Below, piece after piece: positions 35,519 through 49,002 of a stretch of DNA of 64,000 bases. The DNA is from Favolaschia claudopus (Eukaryota > Basidiomycota > Agaricomycetes > Agaricales > Mycenaceae), in the NCBI GenBank assembly GCA_037176885.1, contig JAWWNJ010000094.1:62001-126000 (forward strand). The letters run 5' to 3'. Made by a program: the position numbers and the translations under genes. The notes under the pieces were generated by a model, which was given only the letters and a program-made list of their open reading frames with translations, made no database searches and was not told where the DNA came from. Positions within the stretch are counted from its first letter, which is position 1. Each line of letters opens with the position of its first letter.

Positions 35519-37401
35519 ATGGCTGTTCTTGGAAGGAAACGCCCGGTTCTCGACGCGCTCAAACTCATATGGACCGTGCTCGCGGTCTGGTAGGCTACAG
35601 AAACCAATTCGCCCTCGTTTTCCATAGCATTTGGCAGGTATGAACACTGCGTATTCATCAGCAGCGTCCGCCGATGTATCTGGCCCGACTCCGCCATACC
35701 GGTGAATTCCTTTGCAAGCTCCGAGCTCGAGGCTCACTAAACCGACGACCAGGACTCCAAAGACGCCAAGAAAACCCATGTTCTGCTGGTTGCCGACCCT
35801 CAAATACTTGACCACCGGTCGTATCCTGAACGTGGACCTCTCCTTACATACATATCCCAGCTTCTAGTCGACCTGAATTTACGGAAAAGCTGGCGAGCCG
35901 CCTTACGGCTACAGCCCGACGTCGTAGTGTTCCTCGGAGGTGCGAATCGCCCTGTTCTGTGCATTTGTTCCTCAATGAATTCTCGTTGTCATCGGCAGAT
36001 ATGATGGACGGAGGAAGATTCGCCATGTCAGATGCAGAGTGAGTAACTGTGGTGTTCGCATATGCAGCTAATTGACTGCTGAAGTCTAGATACGAAAAAT
36101 ATTTCCGGCGCTTCAAGAGCATCTTCAAGCTAAACCACCGCATTCCTCAATATTTCATTCCAGGAAATCATGACACAGGGCGAGTCACTGCGGACCTTTT
36201 TACGCCCGCAAATTACAAACCGAGCATCGCAGCCTGGGATTTTCTGAAGAGTTCTCGGACCAAGCTGGAGCTCGTTACAAATCCCATTTCGGACCCTTGA
36301 ACAGTCGTGCTACTATTGCAAATCATACCGCCGTGTTTGTGGATGCTCCAGGTCTTGTTGACGAAGATTCCCACCTTCGTAGCAACTACGATGGCAAATT
36401 TGTGCCAGGTGGACCCATTGAGATGATCCAGTCTTTCAAGCAATGTGCTGTATTTCCTCAATACGGTGTTACTCACACTAAAGTTTCGATGTAGCACAAG
36501 AACCCGACCTCATTATCCTCTTCACACATATCCCACTTTCCAGACCGGATGGATCCAGTTGTGGACCCAATCGCGAACGAGGAACCATCCGAACCGGTGC
36601 GGGCTTTGGATATCAAAATACGCTCGGAAAGTCTGCCTCAGCTTTCTTGCTCCAAACCCTGCAGCCAGCTATCATCTTCAGGTATGCGCCAACTCTTATG
36701 CCTCGATGTCTTCAATTTATCAAATTTCTAGCGGGGACGACCACGACTACTGTGAATATACCCATTCATATACAAGCGCCGGCAAGACAAAACAGTCTCG
36801 TGAAGTCACAGTGAAGAGCTTGTCGATGGCAATGGGCGTTCGGATACCGGGCTTCCAGCTTCTATCCCTTGCTGAGCCGCACTCTATTCAAGGGACCTCA
36901 TCTCATGCCGACTCATTATGCCTCCTTCCAGATCAGCTAGGAATATACTTGTCGACGTATATCCCCCTCCTGGTTCTATCGCTGGGCATCGTGCTGTTCG
37001 CCAACGTGTACCGCGTATTATTCCGGCGACATGGCAGACGACGGTCTTCTTTCGCAGAACCTCCTGTTCGCTTGTCTCTCCATCCCCGGCCTGAGGCTAC
37101 ACAGTCTGAAGGCTGGCTCCACTACCCTGATAATGAACATGATCGTCTGCCGGGTCCGCTATCGTCGTTCAAGAAACCATCTCCTCCATTGTATACGCGG
37201 ACTTTTGTTCTCTGGGGACGTCGGCGCCGTATAACAGTTTCACGGGAATCAGTCGCCTCGCTTCCGAGAATTATTTTCGGAAACCACGATGTACCGATAT
37301 CCCGCGGGTTTGTTGTGGGATTCTTGTACGATGTACGAGACGTTGCGATGTTTCCCCTAGCAATCTTCGCAGCTGTATCCTGGTGGATGTTCGTTTTCTA
37401 G
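35519..37401 (+). CDS. Ted1/Cdc1-like metallophosphoesterase, copy A
   Basis: ATG 35519 (MAVLGRKRPVLDALKLIWTV, signal anchor). The metal-binding motifs of the Cdc1/Ted1/PGAP5 family are all present: LLVADPQ, VVFLGDMMDGG, FIPGNHDTG, LFTHIPLSR and SGDDHDYCEY. These enzymes remove ethanolamine phosphate from GPI anchors or act on related lipids in the ER. Two C-terminal membrane segments follow (YIPLLVLSLGIVLFANVYRV and FPLAIFAAVSWWMFVF, end 37401). The intron at 36180-36232 begins with GC instead of GT (GCGAGT...GCAG) and restores the frame exactly at the GNHDTG motif. Introns elsewhere are ordinary. A diverged paralogue lies at 49003-51061. Confidence 0.82.
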
Positions 37402-38832
37402 GAATCTATATCTCGGCAGGCTAATGAATCGTCCGGGTGATCCGTTCAAAATTCTCTAATCTCGACGGAGTGAGCGTGGCTATCATACTTCGGTGCGTTT
37501 GTTCAGTGATTCGTTGAGCGATGGCTCGTATGGGGGCACACATTCAATATCAGTCGAATGTTTCACAAATTCATCCTCACGATCACGAAACTGTCTGTCA
37601 TCTCTGAAGACCCCAGGCAAAACGTCAGTCTTGAAATTACTGTAGATCTGGTTCGTGTCACTGACTATATAATTCAGGTTATTCCTTGCATATTGCTTTT
37701 CACATCACCTACGGACCGAATGAAGCATACTATACGCACATTACACCAGTCCCGCAGGACGCATATTGCTTTTCGGCTTAGTAGGTGCAAGCATGAATGG
37801 CAGCAAGAATTATCTGAGCAGGAACTCGCCCGCCCCATCCTCTTCTGCAAGACGCATTTTTCTCGACTTTGATATCCGCTCCTGAAGAATCGTTCCAATT
37901 GGTCGTCCCGATGCATGTGCGCATAACCGCAGCTCTGAATATTGAACGATACCGAAGGTATTTCGTGCCATGTCCGTTGATAAGGTGGGTTTCTCCGCTC
38001 CGACACCTTGCCCAGTTATCATACCTTCCGTGCAGACCTTTTGCTTATCCGAAGCTATTCCGTTCCATATCTAGTTGCGTGGGCCGTTCAGTGCTCTTAA
38101 GGCTCCGTTGTGCTTCCCAAGCAGAGCCGTGAGCGAAGCAACATCTTCTGAATATTCGGGGTGCATCTCGCTCGCCAGATATACATGGAGAAAGGCGGAC
38201 GAGAATCCTGGCGTATCATTGCCGTTGTCTTGCGCCGGTTGCGCCCGCTGATCATCGGAAGGGAGAGGGGCGCAGTGAATAACGCGAATAACGAGATCAC
38301 TTGCGCGCGCAGCATTCAATGTCAAGGATCTTGTGGTCAAGGCCGGCAATTTCCTCGACCATGTGTGAGAATTGTTGTGGACAACAGATCACTGAGCGTC
38401 GATCTCTTTCCAGGACTTTGTTAATAAGTATTATATTTGAAGTGACGCCTGCGCGGTCGTCGACGGAATGACCCCTGGTGTCCATCGGACATACGCGTGC
38501 CATTCAAACCCTTGGATTGACGAGGAACCAACGCAATCGCAGGACCGATGAGAGTTTGAGAGCGGTGTTGAGCGACAGGAAATATGCTAGAAACCTTATA
38601 CTTTTCAGCAGCAATGTATATTATTATCGAGGTCCAGGGGATAACGGGCGTGCCATGTCGCGTGGAAGCTGGGTGTCAGATTCGCGCGGCGGTATATTGG
38701 TTCCATATCAGGCGAAAGAAGGTGAAATCGGAGATGAGAGTTCCATTGGGGGAAACGGGCGGTATAAATTACTTGAGAGGAACGTTTGCGAAGTAGATAA
38801 TATTTTACTAGGCGGCGGGTAATGCCAGCTCA
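37402..38832. other. 1.4 kb without a recognisable gene
   Basis: A minus-strand frame at 38071-38349 (FSSAFLHVYLASEMHPEYSE) and a neighbour (HMVEEIAGLDHKILDIECC, about 38300-38370) look protein-like and could be remnants of one gene, but they lie in different frames and I recognise no family. Confidence 0.4.
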
Positions 38833-41252
<2,420 letters not shown>

Positions 41253-41708
41253 ATCTATATATGCTCGCCGCCGATTTTAATCTCCTGGGCGAAAAAAGCA
41301 CGCAATGGCAGACACGATGGACATTAAATAAATAAAATGCGACCCACCCATGGGGCTTTGTAATACCGGTTTCTACGACTCTTTACAGTGATTAGACGAG
41401 TCGCGTTTGCGTTTGACGGAACGTTTTTATTTCTTAGAATGCAAGCTTTCTGAATGAATCTCTTGGGAATTGCTTGTGTGTTGAAATGTATTGGATTTAG
41501 GCAGTATTCAAATCGGGGGAGAGTGCGTCTAGCATAGTATACATGCAGCTGGAGTCTGTGCCCTCGTCCTGCTTTCTACTGCCCAAATTTCGCTGTGAAT
41601 GGTGGTGAAAGTCGGATCGGCGTCTAGCGCAGCACTCCCTAGTTTCTGCATGTTAATTATCAGGCGACATCCCTGTAGATTAGCCATGAGCGAGAGTTTA
41701 TGAGATAC
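41253..41708. other. Intergenic 3' region between UGP1 copy b and the DUF6533 gene
   Basis: Convergent gene ends. No gene recognised; AT-rich near the UGP1 stop. Confidence 0.5.
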
Positions 41709-42775
41709 TCAAGACTCGGAGGAACACCAACCGCAGACGACATCATTATCACTAATCCGCTGCCGTATGTGCATCTTGTCAGATGGACGTTTTGTTTGGA
41801 GTGTGATTAATATTGCGCTTACGGAAAGACTAGGTGGCTGAAGTCTACGGGATCCAAGGAGACTGCAACAACCGCGGCCATCCCAACTGGATGACCACAG
41901 GATTGAGCAAGTTGAACGAATCTTTGAGAAGAGAACTGACCTGTGATGCCGAGGAATACCATCGCGCCATCGCGACTCAGCAGGCTGAATAGAGGACTGC
42001 CCCATCCATCGCGTGTAGCGATAATGTGGCGACCGAGGGTGAGCACGACGATTAGAGACTGGATGAGGACTTCCCCTCCGCTGCACGACAGAGGGGTGAA
42101 TCTACCGGCTGCGAGAATCGTCAATTTGAACATACGCGAAATAATAGACGGATGAATGGGCGCCAGCCGATTTAACCAGACAAGATGGGCCAAAGCGCTG
42201 AGTCGGCATGCCTTTGTAGGATATTATGGAAGGGAGAAAAAACCTGCATATTAGCAGGCAGAGAAAGATAACAGCGAGATAGGTCGATCGGTTGTATAAT
42301 GCGTACACTGACCAACTAATCAGACGGAGGCTTGGTAGATTAAAAGTCTGTTACCCACCTCTTAACATGAGAATAATGTCCAAGATTCCGAACATGACAA
42401 ACAGAACAGATGCTTGATAGATGACAGCAATACGACATAGATGCGTTGGAATTATTGCGTATTCGTGGACGAGCGATACCAGGACAGCGTTGGTTCTGGA
42501 AACAAGATTAGCATTTGTGCGTCGTACCGCAAAGCAGGACTTGCATATGGACAGCGAGAGCGAGATAGCGGGAGACAAGATACATAATCTTGATAAATAA
42601 TGAACCCTGTTCATTGCTACGGTCCCAAATAAGCCCGAGCACTTGAAGGTAACGAATTGCTACCCACCTCCAGATGTATTGATATTCCGTTCGAAAAGTG
42701 AAAAGAAGTTCAGAGGTTGCAATAGTTAAGCCAGCATCTGGGATCAAGTTAGCGATTGATCAAAACAGCACAAAA
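41709..42775 (-). CDS. DUF6533-type multi-pass membrane protein
   Basis: The family pattern is seen in order on the minus strand: ELLFTFRTEYQYIW, then after a 51-nt intron NEQGSLFIKIMYLVSRYLAL, a helix around CRIAVIYQASVLFVMFGI, the hallmark LMLRVYALYNRS (spliced in phase), VIFLCLLICR, GEVLIQSLIVVLTLGRH, and PLFSLLSRDGAMVFLGI. About six membrane helices. The N-terminal exon upstream of 42750 and the exact C-terminus (LGSRRLQPPSLSVSAILITL ... VCGWCSSES at 41709) are uncertain. DUF6533 proteins are abundant in Agaricomycetes and have no established function. Confidence 0.72.
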
Positions 42776-43420
42776 GAAAGCTTGCATGAAGACAGCTCAA
42801 GAGCCTTGACTTTCATTGAACGACGCAACCTGACCTCTGCGTGTACGCGGTCACTGAGAGCTGGTCGTTCGGAAACTACAAGGTAAAGGACAAAGAGTCG
42901 CGGGGTGGGTAAAACTGAGCGCACTGTCGAGTGGGACGACGCCACAATGACATTTTGTCGTCACTGTAAGCTAGTCACTGACATTCGAGCCATCTCAAGC
43001 CGCGAAGAACGTGGAAGAGCCGGTGGCGGCCAACTCGCGTTAGCGATCCCGATATAGAAATTTAACATCGTTTACGATATTTCCTTTTTCGGAGCCGAAG
43101 GAATGATGAGGATTCGAGGCTCATGAGCCGAAGCTTCAAGATGCGTGGATACCTGCCCTAGAGATGAAGGGCAGCTGCTTGTGTATGTGCTGGCCGGCAA
43201 AAATGAAAACTCCATGACGAGATTTCCAGGGGGGAGGTCATATCACAGTCAAATATAGCCTCAGTTTTTAGGATTGGGTCCAATAAATTCAATCGTTGGC
43301 AGATTAGAATTGGTATCATATGAAAGAGAACGGTACGGCGCACTAAGAAGAATGATAGGGCTGTACTATAAACCATGAAGTCATCAGTATACAAGTTTGT
43401 TGTCGCATTTGCAAAGTCGT
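42776..43420. other. Intergenic, nothing recognised
   Basis: Contains the likely 5' end of the DUF6533 gene and the 3' flank of the BSD gene. Short motif-free frames only. Confidence 0.45.
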
Positions 43421-44975
43421 TCATTCCCAGTCACTGTCCCCACCATCGTCCGACTCGCCGGTCTTCTTGTCCCCCCGCTTACCGGCTGCGGCGGCAGCGG
43501 CAGCCCCATTGTCTGAAGAAACGACATCATAACTCTCCTCGCTGCTCTCCCGCGGGCTGGTAGTGGCTGGAGTAGGAGTTTCGGAAGGGGGAGCGGACAA
43601 GGTTTGGGAAGGTTCTGGGGCAGAGGGGGATCCGGAGGCGTCAGCGGGCTTGGGCACGGCCGCAGGGGGTGTAGACTCGTCCTCGTCTTCCCAACTGAAG
43701 TCTTCTTCACTTTCGGCCGAGCCTATGAGGAAGAAAACATGAGCGTTACGTGTTACGTCAGACAGAGAATGTATGGACAACGAACGTTGCAATAGCGCTT
43801 TGCGCTTTTCCTCTTCTTGTTCAATTTGGTGGACACGGAAGAAGTAGCGCTGCCAGAACGTCTCCCGTGTCATTTCAGCAGGCACTGCACAAACTTAGTC
43901 GAAAGGAGCGGCGAGTCGAGATGTGTGCATACCGAGCAAATCTTGATTGGCCTTCAAAGCCTGACCATCAGGAGATTCGTCCAAAACTGAAGAAATCTTA
44001 GTTGCCCAAGATTCACCCTCAATCCCATCCTTCATCGACGTCGTGAGCCATTGGTTATAGAGCTCTTTCGAAGCTGCATCTGCCTCGGGATCGAGCTTGA
44101 TAATCTCAGAGTTCTGTTTCAATCGTTTCAAGAGCGACTCAGCCCGCGTCGCAACGGCCAGCTGTGTGTCCCGAGCAGCTTTGTCCTTCCCTTTGGCACT
44201 GGAGTCCGGCGAGTCGAATGGCATCATCCACATATCTGTACCATCCCAAAGCATGTTATTCGGTGCGGGAGTCGATTGGGCCTCCTCCGGTGGGATAACC
44301 TTCACGGCGTCCCGGAGTACCTCGCCCGCTTCTTTCATAGCCTCTCTGAGTAGCGCTTCGCTCTTCTGCACGTATTCTTCGGCTTGCACGCGAGTTACGC
44401 CTTGCACACGTTGGAATTCAGCTGTGAGGCTCGTTCGCATTTGCGTTAAGTCGATGCTACCAGACTCATTTTTCATCGAGTCGGGTAGGCGGCTTTGAAC
44501 GGTGGATTGGACGGTGGAAACGATGTTGGGAGGGAGAGCCGACTGAAGTCGGGAGAAGATATTCTGGACACCGGTGGAGGAGGATGCTGTTTGTGCGGAT
44601 GGGGACGCCGTTCGGGGAGTAATAGACTCATCAGAAGATTCTGCTGGAGGTTGTGCATCGTCCGCTGGTGCAGATTCGGGTGTATCAGTAGGTTTGGGGG
44701 TTTCTGCCGTGAGCTTGCTTATTTCTTGTTGAGCCTGGCTCACAACGCCGCCAATGTCCTTCCTAGCAGCGTCAAAAGCACTTTGACCCTGATTAAGCAG
44801 TTAAATGACCACGTAGGTTGTAGGATATGCTACTTGAGCTTGCCTGCTTCCTAACATCGCCCCAGAAGCGGCCGAGTTGACCGAAGACTTGAGATACCTC
44901 TTCATTGAGAGACTGTTCAGATTGTTGCGGCGGAGTGCCGGACGTGAGGTCGTATGGATCCAGAAAACTGTTCAT
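43421..44975 (-). CDS. BSD domain-containing protein
   Basis: ATG 44975 (MNSFLDPYDLTSGTPPQQSE). Exons continue through RKDIGGVVSQAQQEISKLT, ALPPNIVSTVQSTVQSRLPD, LWDGTDMWMMPFDSPD and TQLAVATRAESLLKRLKQNS. The BSD core is DGIEGESWATKISSVLDES, with a DLL...VPAEMTRETFWQRYFFRVHQ end holding the conserved F-W-x-R-Y-F-F motif. The tail is acidic (DFSWEDEDES ... DDGGDSDWE) and the stop is at 43421-43423. The intron at 44789-44843 uses a GC donor (GCAAGC...AATCAG) and is the only join that keeps the frame. BSD domains occur in TFIIH p62 and in synapse-associated proteins; this soluble acidic type (Dos2/SYAP-like layout) has no certain role. Confidence 0.85.
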
Positions 44976-45086
44976 CGTAGTTTCTGGACAAGAGGAGTGC
45001 AAGGAACCGTGGCTGTGCTGTGTAACTACTCCAGGATACAATGCACTTTGGCGAAATTCATACAAGTGAGGGATATACATCATACA

Positions 45087-46548
45087 TTAAGCCGCTGCTG
45101 CTACTGCTACCCGGGGACGAGGGGTCGTCATCGGCGAAACGACATTGTCAGAACCACGCTCCGTCATGAACTTGTGAGCACGGCACTCGTTCAAGAAGTC
45201 AGTGAACATCTAACGAAGATCGTCAATCAGGAAAGATGAAGGGAGCCAGCGTTATCAACCCACCTCTATCGTATCGAGAGGTCCCCCAGCGCTCTCCGGG
45301 TGGAATTGGACACCCCAAACTTTCTTCCCAGAGTCGGTCGTTGACTTGATGCCCTCTACAGATGAATCATTGCAGTTGATGAAGAATGGCTCCCAGCCCT
45401 GAGGGAATGGATCCTGCAACTTCAACGCGTATTGGTGATTCTGGCTGTGGTCGAGTTAATGAGGGGAAGAAAAATAGACAACGGACAAGGTAACATACCT
45501 CGTCACGTATACCCGACCCGCCTTGATAGATCCCGCGGAAGCAAGAGCAAGAACAGGTTGGTTATGTCCCCGATTGCCAAACGTCATACGATATGCATCG
45601 AGTCCGGCAGCCATCCCAATAACCTGATGACCCATGCAGATACCGAAAACTGGTTTGTCCCATTCTGCCAGAGTCGTCCGAAGCTTCAACGCAGCTTCCA
45701 TGCAGTGGGTAGGGTCGCCTGGACCATTGGTCAAGAAAAGACCATCAAACTGGTCCCGGACCGCATTGAAGTCGTAATTCCAGGGCAGAACTGTAACAGC
45801 AGCGCCACGGCGAACCAAGGAGCGCAAGATGTTAGCCTTGGCTCCGAAATCCAAGACAGCAATCCTAATCGACCCTGAGGGATTAAGCTCGTACGGCTCT
45901 TTGGTCGAGATCTGGTCGACCAAGTTTTCAGCCGAAGGATCCCAGAATTCATGGGCGGCCGGAACTGGAGCAGACGCATCCGCTCCAACAGCTACACGGC
46001 CAAGCGTCGTGCCCTGGTCTCGCAACAAGCGTGTTATAGCGCGAGTATCGACGCCCGTGATGCCAGGGATGTCATACCGCTTGCACCAGGATGCGATAGA
46101 TTCAACGGCTTTGTGATGAGAGAATTTTTCGGCGACGTCACCGACAATGACGGCCGCGCACTGAATGCCCTGTGACTCGAGAACCACGCCGACGTCTTGT
46201 GAGTCGAAGGGAGCACTGTTATGGGGGACTCCGTAGTTTCCGATGAGCGGTGTAGTGAACACGAGAATCTGACCGCGGTAGGAAGGGTCTGTCATGGATT
46301 CTGTGTCTAGAGAGTAGCTCAGAGGTCAGGAGCGCGGGAGCGTTAGCATATCCGAAGGACGTACAGGAAGTAATGGAGGTTGAGAACACAGTTTCTCCAT
46401 AAATACTTTTTGGCGCGCCAAACGACCGGCCGGTGAAAGATTGTCCGGTTTTCAGATGGAGGGCGGCTGGGACAGCAACCAAGGGGCCGGTGTGAGTGGC
46501 AAAGCCTCGTGAAAAACGAGGAAGAGCAAGTAAGTGGCGGGTAAACAT
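45087..46548 (-). CDS. CPA1: Carbamoyl-phosphate synthase small subunit, arginine-specific, mitochondrial
   Basis: ATG 46548 begins a basic, Ser/Arg-rich mitochondrial presequence (MFTRHLLALPRFSRGFATHT). The N-terminal domain follows (LHLKTGQSFTGRSFG ... GVVLESQGIQCAAVIVGD, IPGITGVDTRAITRLLRD). Next is a class-I glutaminase: FGAKANILRSLVRRGAAVTV, LTNGPGDPTHC, GICMGHQVIGMAAG (nucleophile Cys) and VQFHPESAGGPLDT (His-Glu of the triad). The end is VVSPMTTPRPRVAVAAA with TAA 45087-45089. It hydrolyses glutamine to feed ammonia to the CPA2 subunit. The usual upstream regulatory leader peptide was not looked for successfully. The BSD gene lies about 110 bp downstream on the same strand. Confidence 0.92.
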
Positions 46549-49002
46549 GACGGGTGTAGAGCTTTATTTGAGAAGGGTGAAGACTTGGTCGCTGAGGTAA
46601 CTAGGGAACCGTGAGCAGGGGAGATGAGCTACAAGAAGATATATTACTCGTCTCGAGTGTTTTGGGTGAAGAGCATGTACGAGGCCCGAGGGTGGTGGGG
46701 TCTGGAAATTTTTGAAGGAGTCAACTTTTATGACTGTCACTTGTGACGCTCTATCCCCACTGGGTACTTAGCCAATCGGAATCAATTCTTTCACGATCCT
46801 CACAAGATCCCCAGCAAGTGCACAGACGGGACTGTGCTGCTCTGAGTTCATGTACTCAAACTTAGCAAAGGCAAAACGAATTAGAACAAGCCGAGACAAC
46901 CTAGCCCGCAGGGAAGAAGCGACGGTCATTGGCCCGGGAATCGCACTTTGTTTCACTGTGAATTCAAGGCAGCATACAGTAGCACACGGCCTTGGTAAGG
47001 CGCCGGCATAGTGGTCAAGACGTCCCGAGAGAACACCAATGAATCAAGGTGTCCCTCAATTTGCCCCATTTCTGGGCCGCTTAGCATAAACTCGGAATTC
47101 GTTCTGCTCACTTGGGGAGTACTCCCGGACCAAGCGCTTTGCGGGGCCTGAATCGTCGTTGTAGATTATAATGGCGACAAGGTCATATGATGATGTATGA
47201 GGAGGCGTCTGTGTCCAAAAAGGTAACGAAGATTCGAAGCCCGCGTTGTGTTGAGAGCTACTGAACTACTGGGATCAAATGATGGACGATGGACAACGGT
47301 GGACAATGCGGTGAAATGCCCGTAGCGATTTGGATGTGGGCAGACTGCCACGGCGGAATAGTCGGAACAAAATGTTTGTGGCACTGTTACTGCGCCAAGT
47401 GCCTTGTACTCTATCTGCTACCTCTGAACTCCCGCACATGTATTCATACAATGCTTTACCCGCAACTCTTTCGATGTAGCTGTATGGCTGCAGCAATTGC
47501 GCCACGACCGTACCACCAGATACAAACCATCGTGGCCGAACCACTGCTATATATATTGTTCTTGCTGCAAATCCTTTGTTTTCAAATCCTCCCAAAACTC
47601 TGGCTCCAGCTCCTTCAATTGGAAATGGTCATTGTGGTTTGCCGTGATATACTCTTGGGTCGCGGAAAGCGACCCACATGAGTTGTACGGTAGCATGTTC
47701 AAGGTTCAGAACAGCGGCTAAAAGCCGGGCAACATTGGCTGGGAGCTCAAGTGGAGGATTCTCTTCCGGAGGAACAACTTCGACCCAGATCCGGCGCGTA
47801 AAATCAAGAAAGCGGACTACTTCATGAAATTGTAGGTTTTCCTTGAGCGAAGTATGCGCAAGGATCTGCTCGAGAATCGTTTGAGCAAGAACCATAGAGA
47901 ATCTGAGAGAAGGTTGGTAGCCAAATCAATGGCAAAGACTATTTCGAGGCTGATGTATTTGTATGCTACACCCGGCACGTTCCGAAAGGGGACATAGCTG
48001 GTCAATATTATCCTGACTCTATCCTATGAGGTGTCGATCAAGCAGCCAGTCGAAGCACAGTTTGCGTCAAGGGGAACTGTATGCTGAAATTGGTGCTACT
48101 GAAAGGAGGCGACGAAATCGCTGGAACAAATGTACCAGGACAGTATTGCTGCTGAGTTTAACCTCCATTGTTTCGATTGTGTAGAAAGAGATGTGTTTGA
48201 CGGTATAGAGAGATTTATACACAGCAAAATATCAGCTATAAGGTAGTTGCGGTTGTATATGTGCAGCGTTTAGATCACGATAATTCGGTCGCGGTAAAAC
48301 AGGTGTGACGGTGGAGTCCATGGACACCGGTGTCCACCATCAACCCGGTTATTCTGAACATCTGGTTGTGTTCGTTCAGTCCAGAAACCGATTTGCATTG
48401 ACCACCCCATCGCCTCAGCGACAGTAAACGGGATGGCTGGACTGGGCTCCAATGGAAATTTACATTGGAGACGGTCGAGTGAATGAGCAATCAGTACTAT
48501 GATAGTCAAGTGCCAAGAGTCGAGGAATGTTTGTATGGTCCTCGTCTTTGACGCAGGGTTTCGGTCAGTCAGAACTCGAACAAATTTAGTGTCAACAACG
48601 ACTGGTAATTTTCGCGTGCATTTGCATGAGAGGAGTCGTCGTGAACGCCGTAGAAGCGATTCGAGCCTGAGAAGGGGAACCATATATAGCGTGCATTTTC
48701 GCTTGCTGCGCCACCAGTGTCAAGATGTAGACATAGAATGTGCTGAGACTCAAGCCAAATGGAACAAGTTATAGAGCCAGAGGTTTGCTGTACATAGATC
48801 ATAGATGGTGTTGGTGGCAAGATTGATTTTGAATTTCCTTTTTCGTACGGCGATAGGCAGGCGAAACGACCACGTCAGACTTCCCTCGACTCTACAAGAT
48901 TTTCTTGTTCGCTGGCACTTCTCTTGGCCCCGGACTTATACCCCTCGACGACCTATCCCCTAGACCAGACAACAACCACCTCAACACGTCTAGAACGCGT
49001 CA
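46549..49002. other. Mostly unassigned region with a CxC5-like remnant
   Basis: Apart from the fragment at 47629-47895, I see only short frames. Several minus-strand frames at 47166-47595 may be frameshifted continuations of that fragment. Confidence 0.4.
47629..47895 (-). CDS. Fragment resembling CxC5-type KDZ-associated protein
   Basis: An 88-codon frame from 47895 reads MVLAQTILEQILAHTSLKEN, VVRFLDFTRRIWVEVVPPEE, then ELPANVARLLAAVLNLEHAT and VQLMWVAFRD before a stop. This helical N-terminal layout, with a Leu-Pro-x-x-V...AAVL...H...W-x-AFRD core, resembles the start of the cysteine-cluster (CxC5) proteins that accompany KDZ transposases in basidiomycetes. The expected downstream cysteine clusters and any transposase are not found in the following 1 kb. 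It is probably a decayed piece of a mobile element or a stand-alone relative. Identification is from memory of the pattern and is tentative. Confidence 0.4.
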   Translation of the reverse strand: MVLAQTILEQILAHTSLKENLQFHEVVRFLDFTRRIWVEVVPPEENPPLELPANVARLLAAVLNLEHATVQLMWVAFRDPRVYHGKPQ

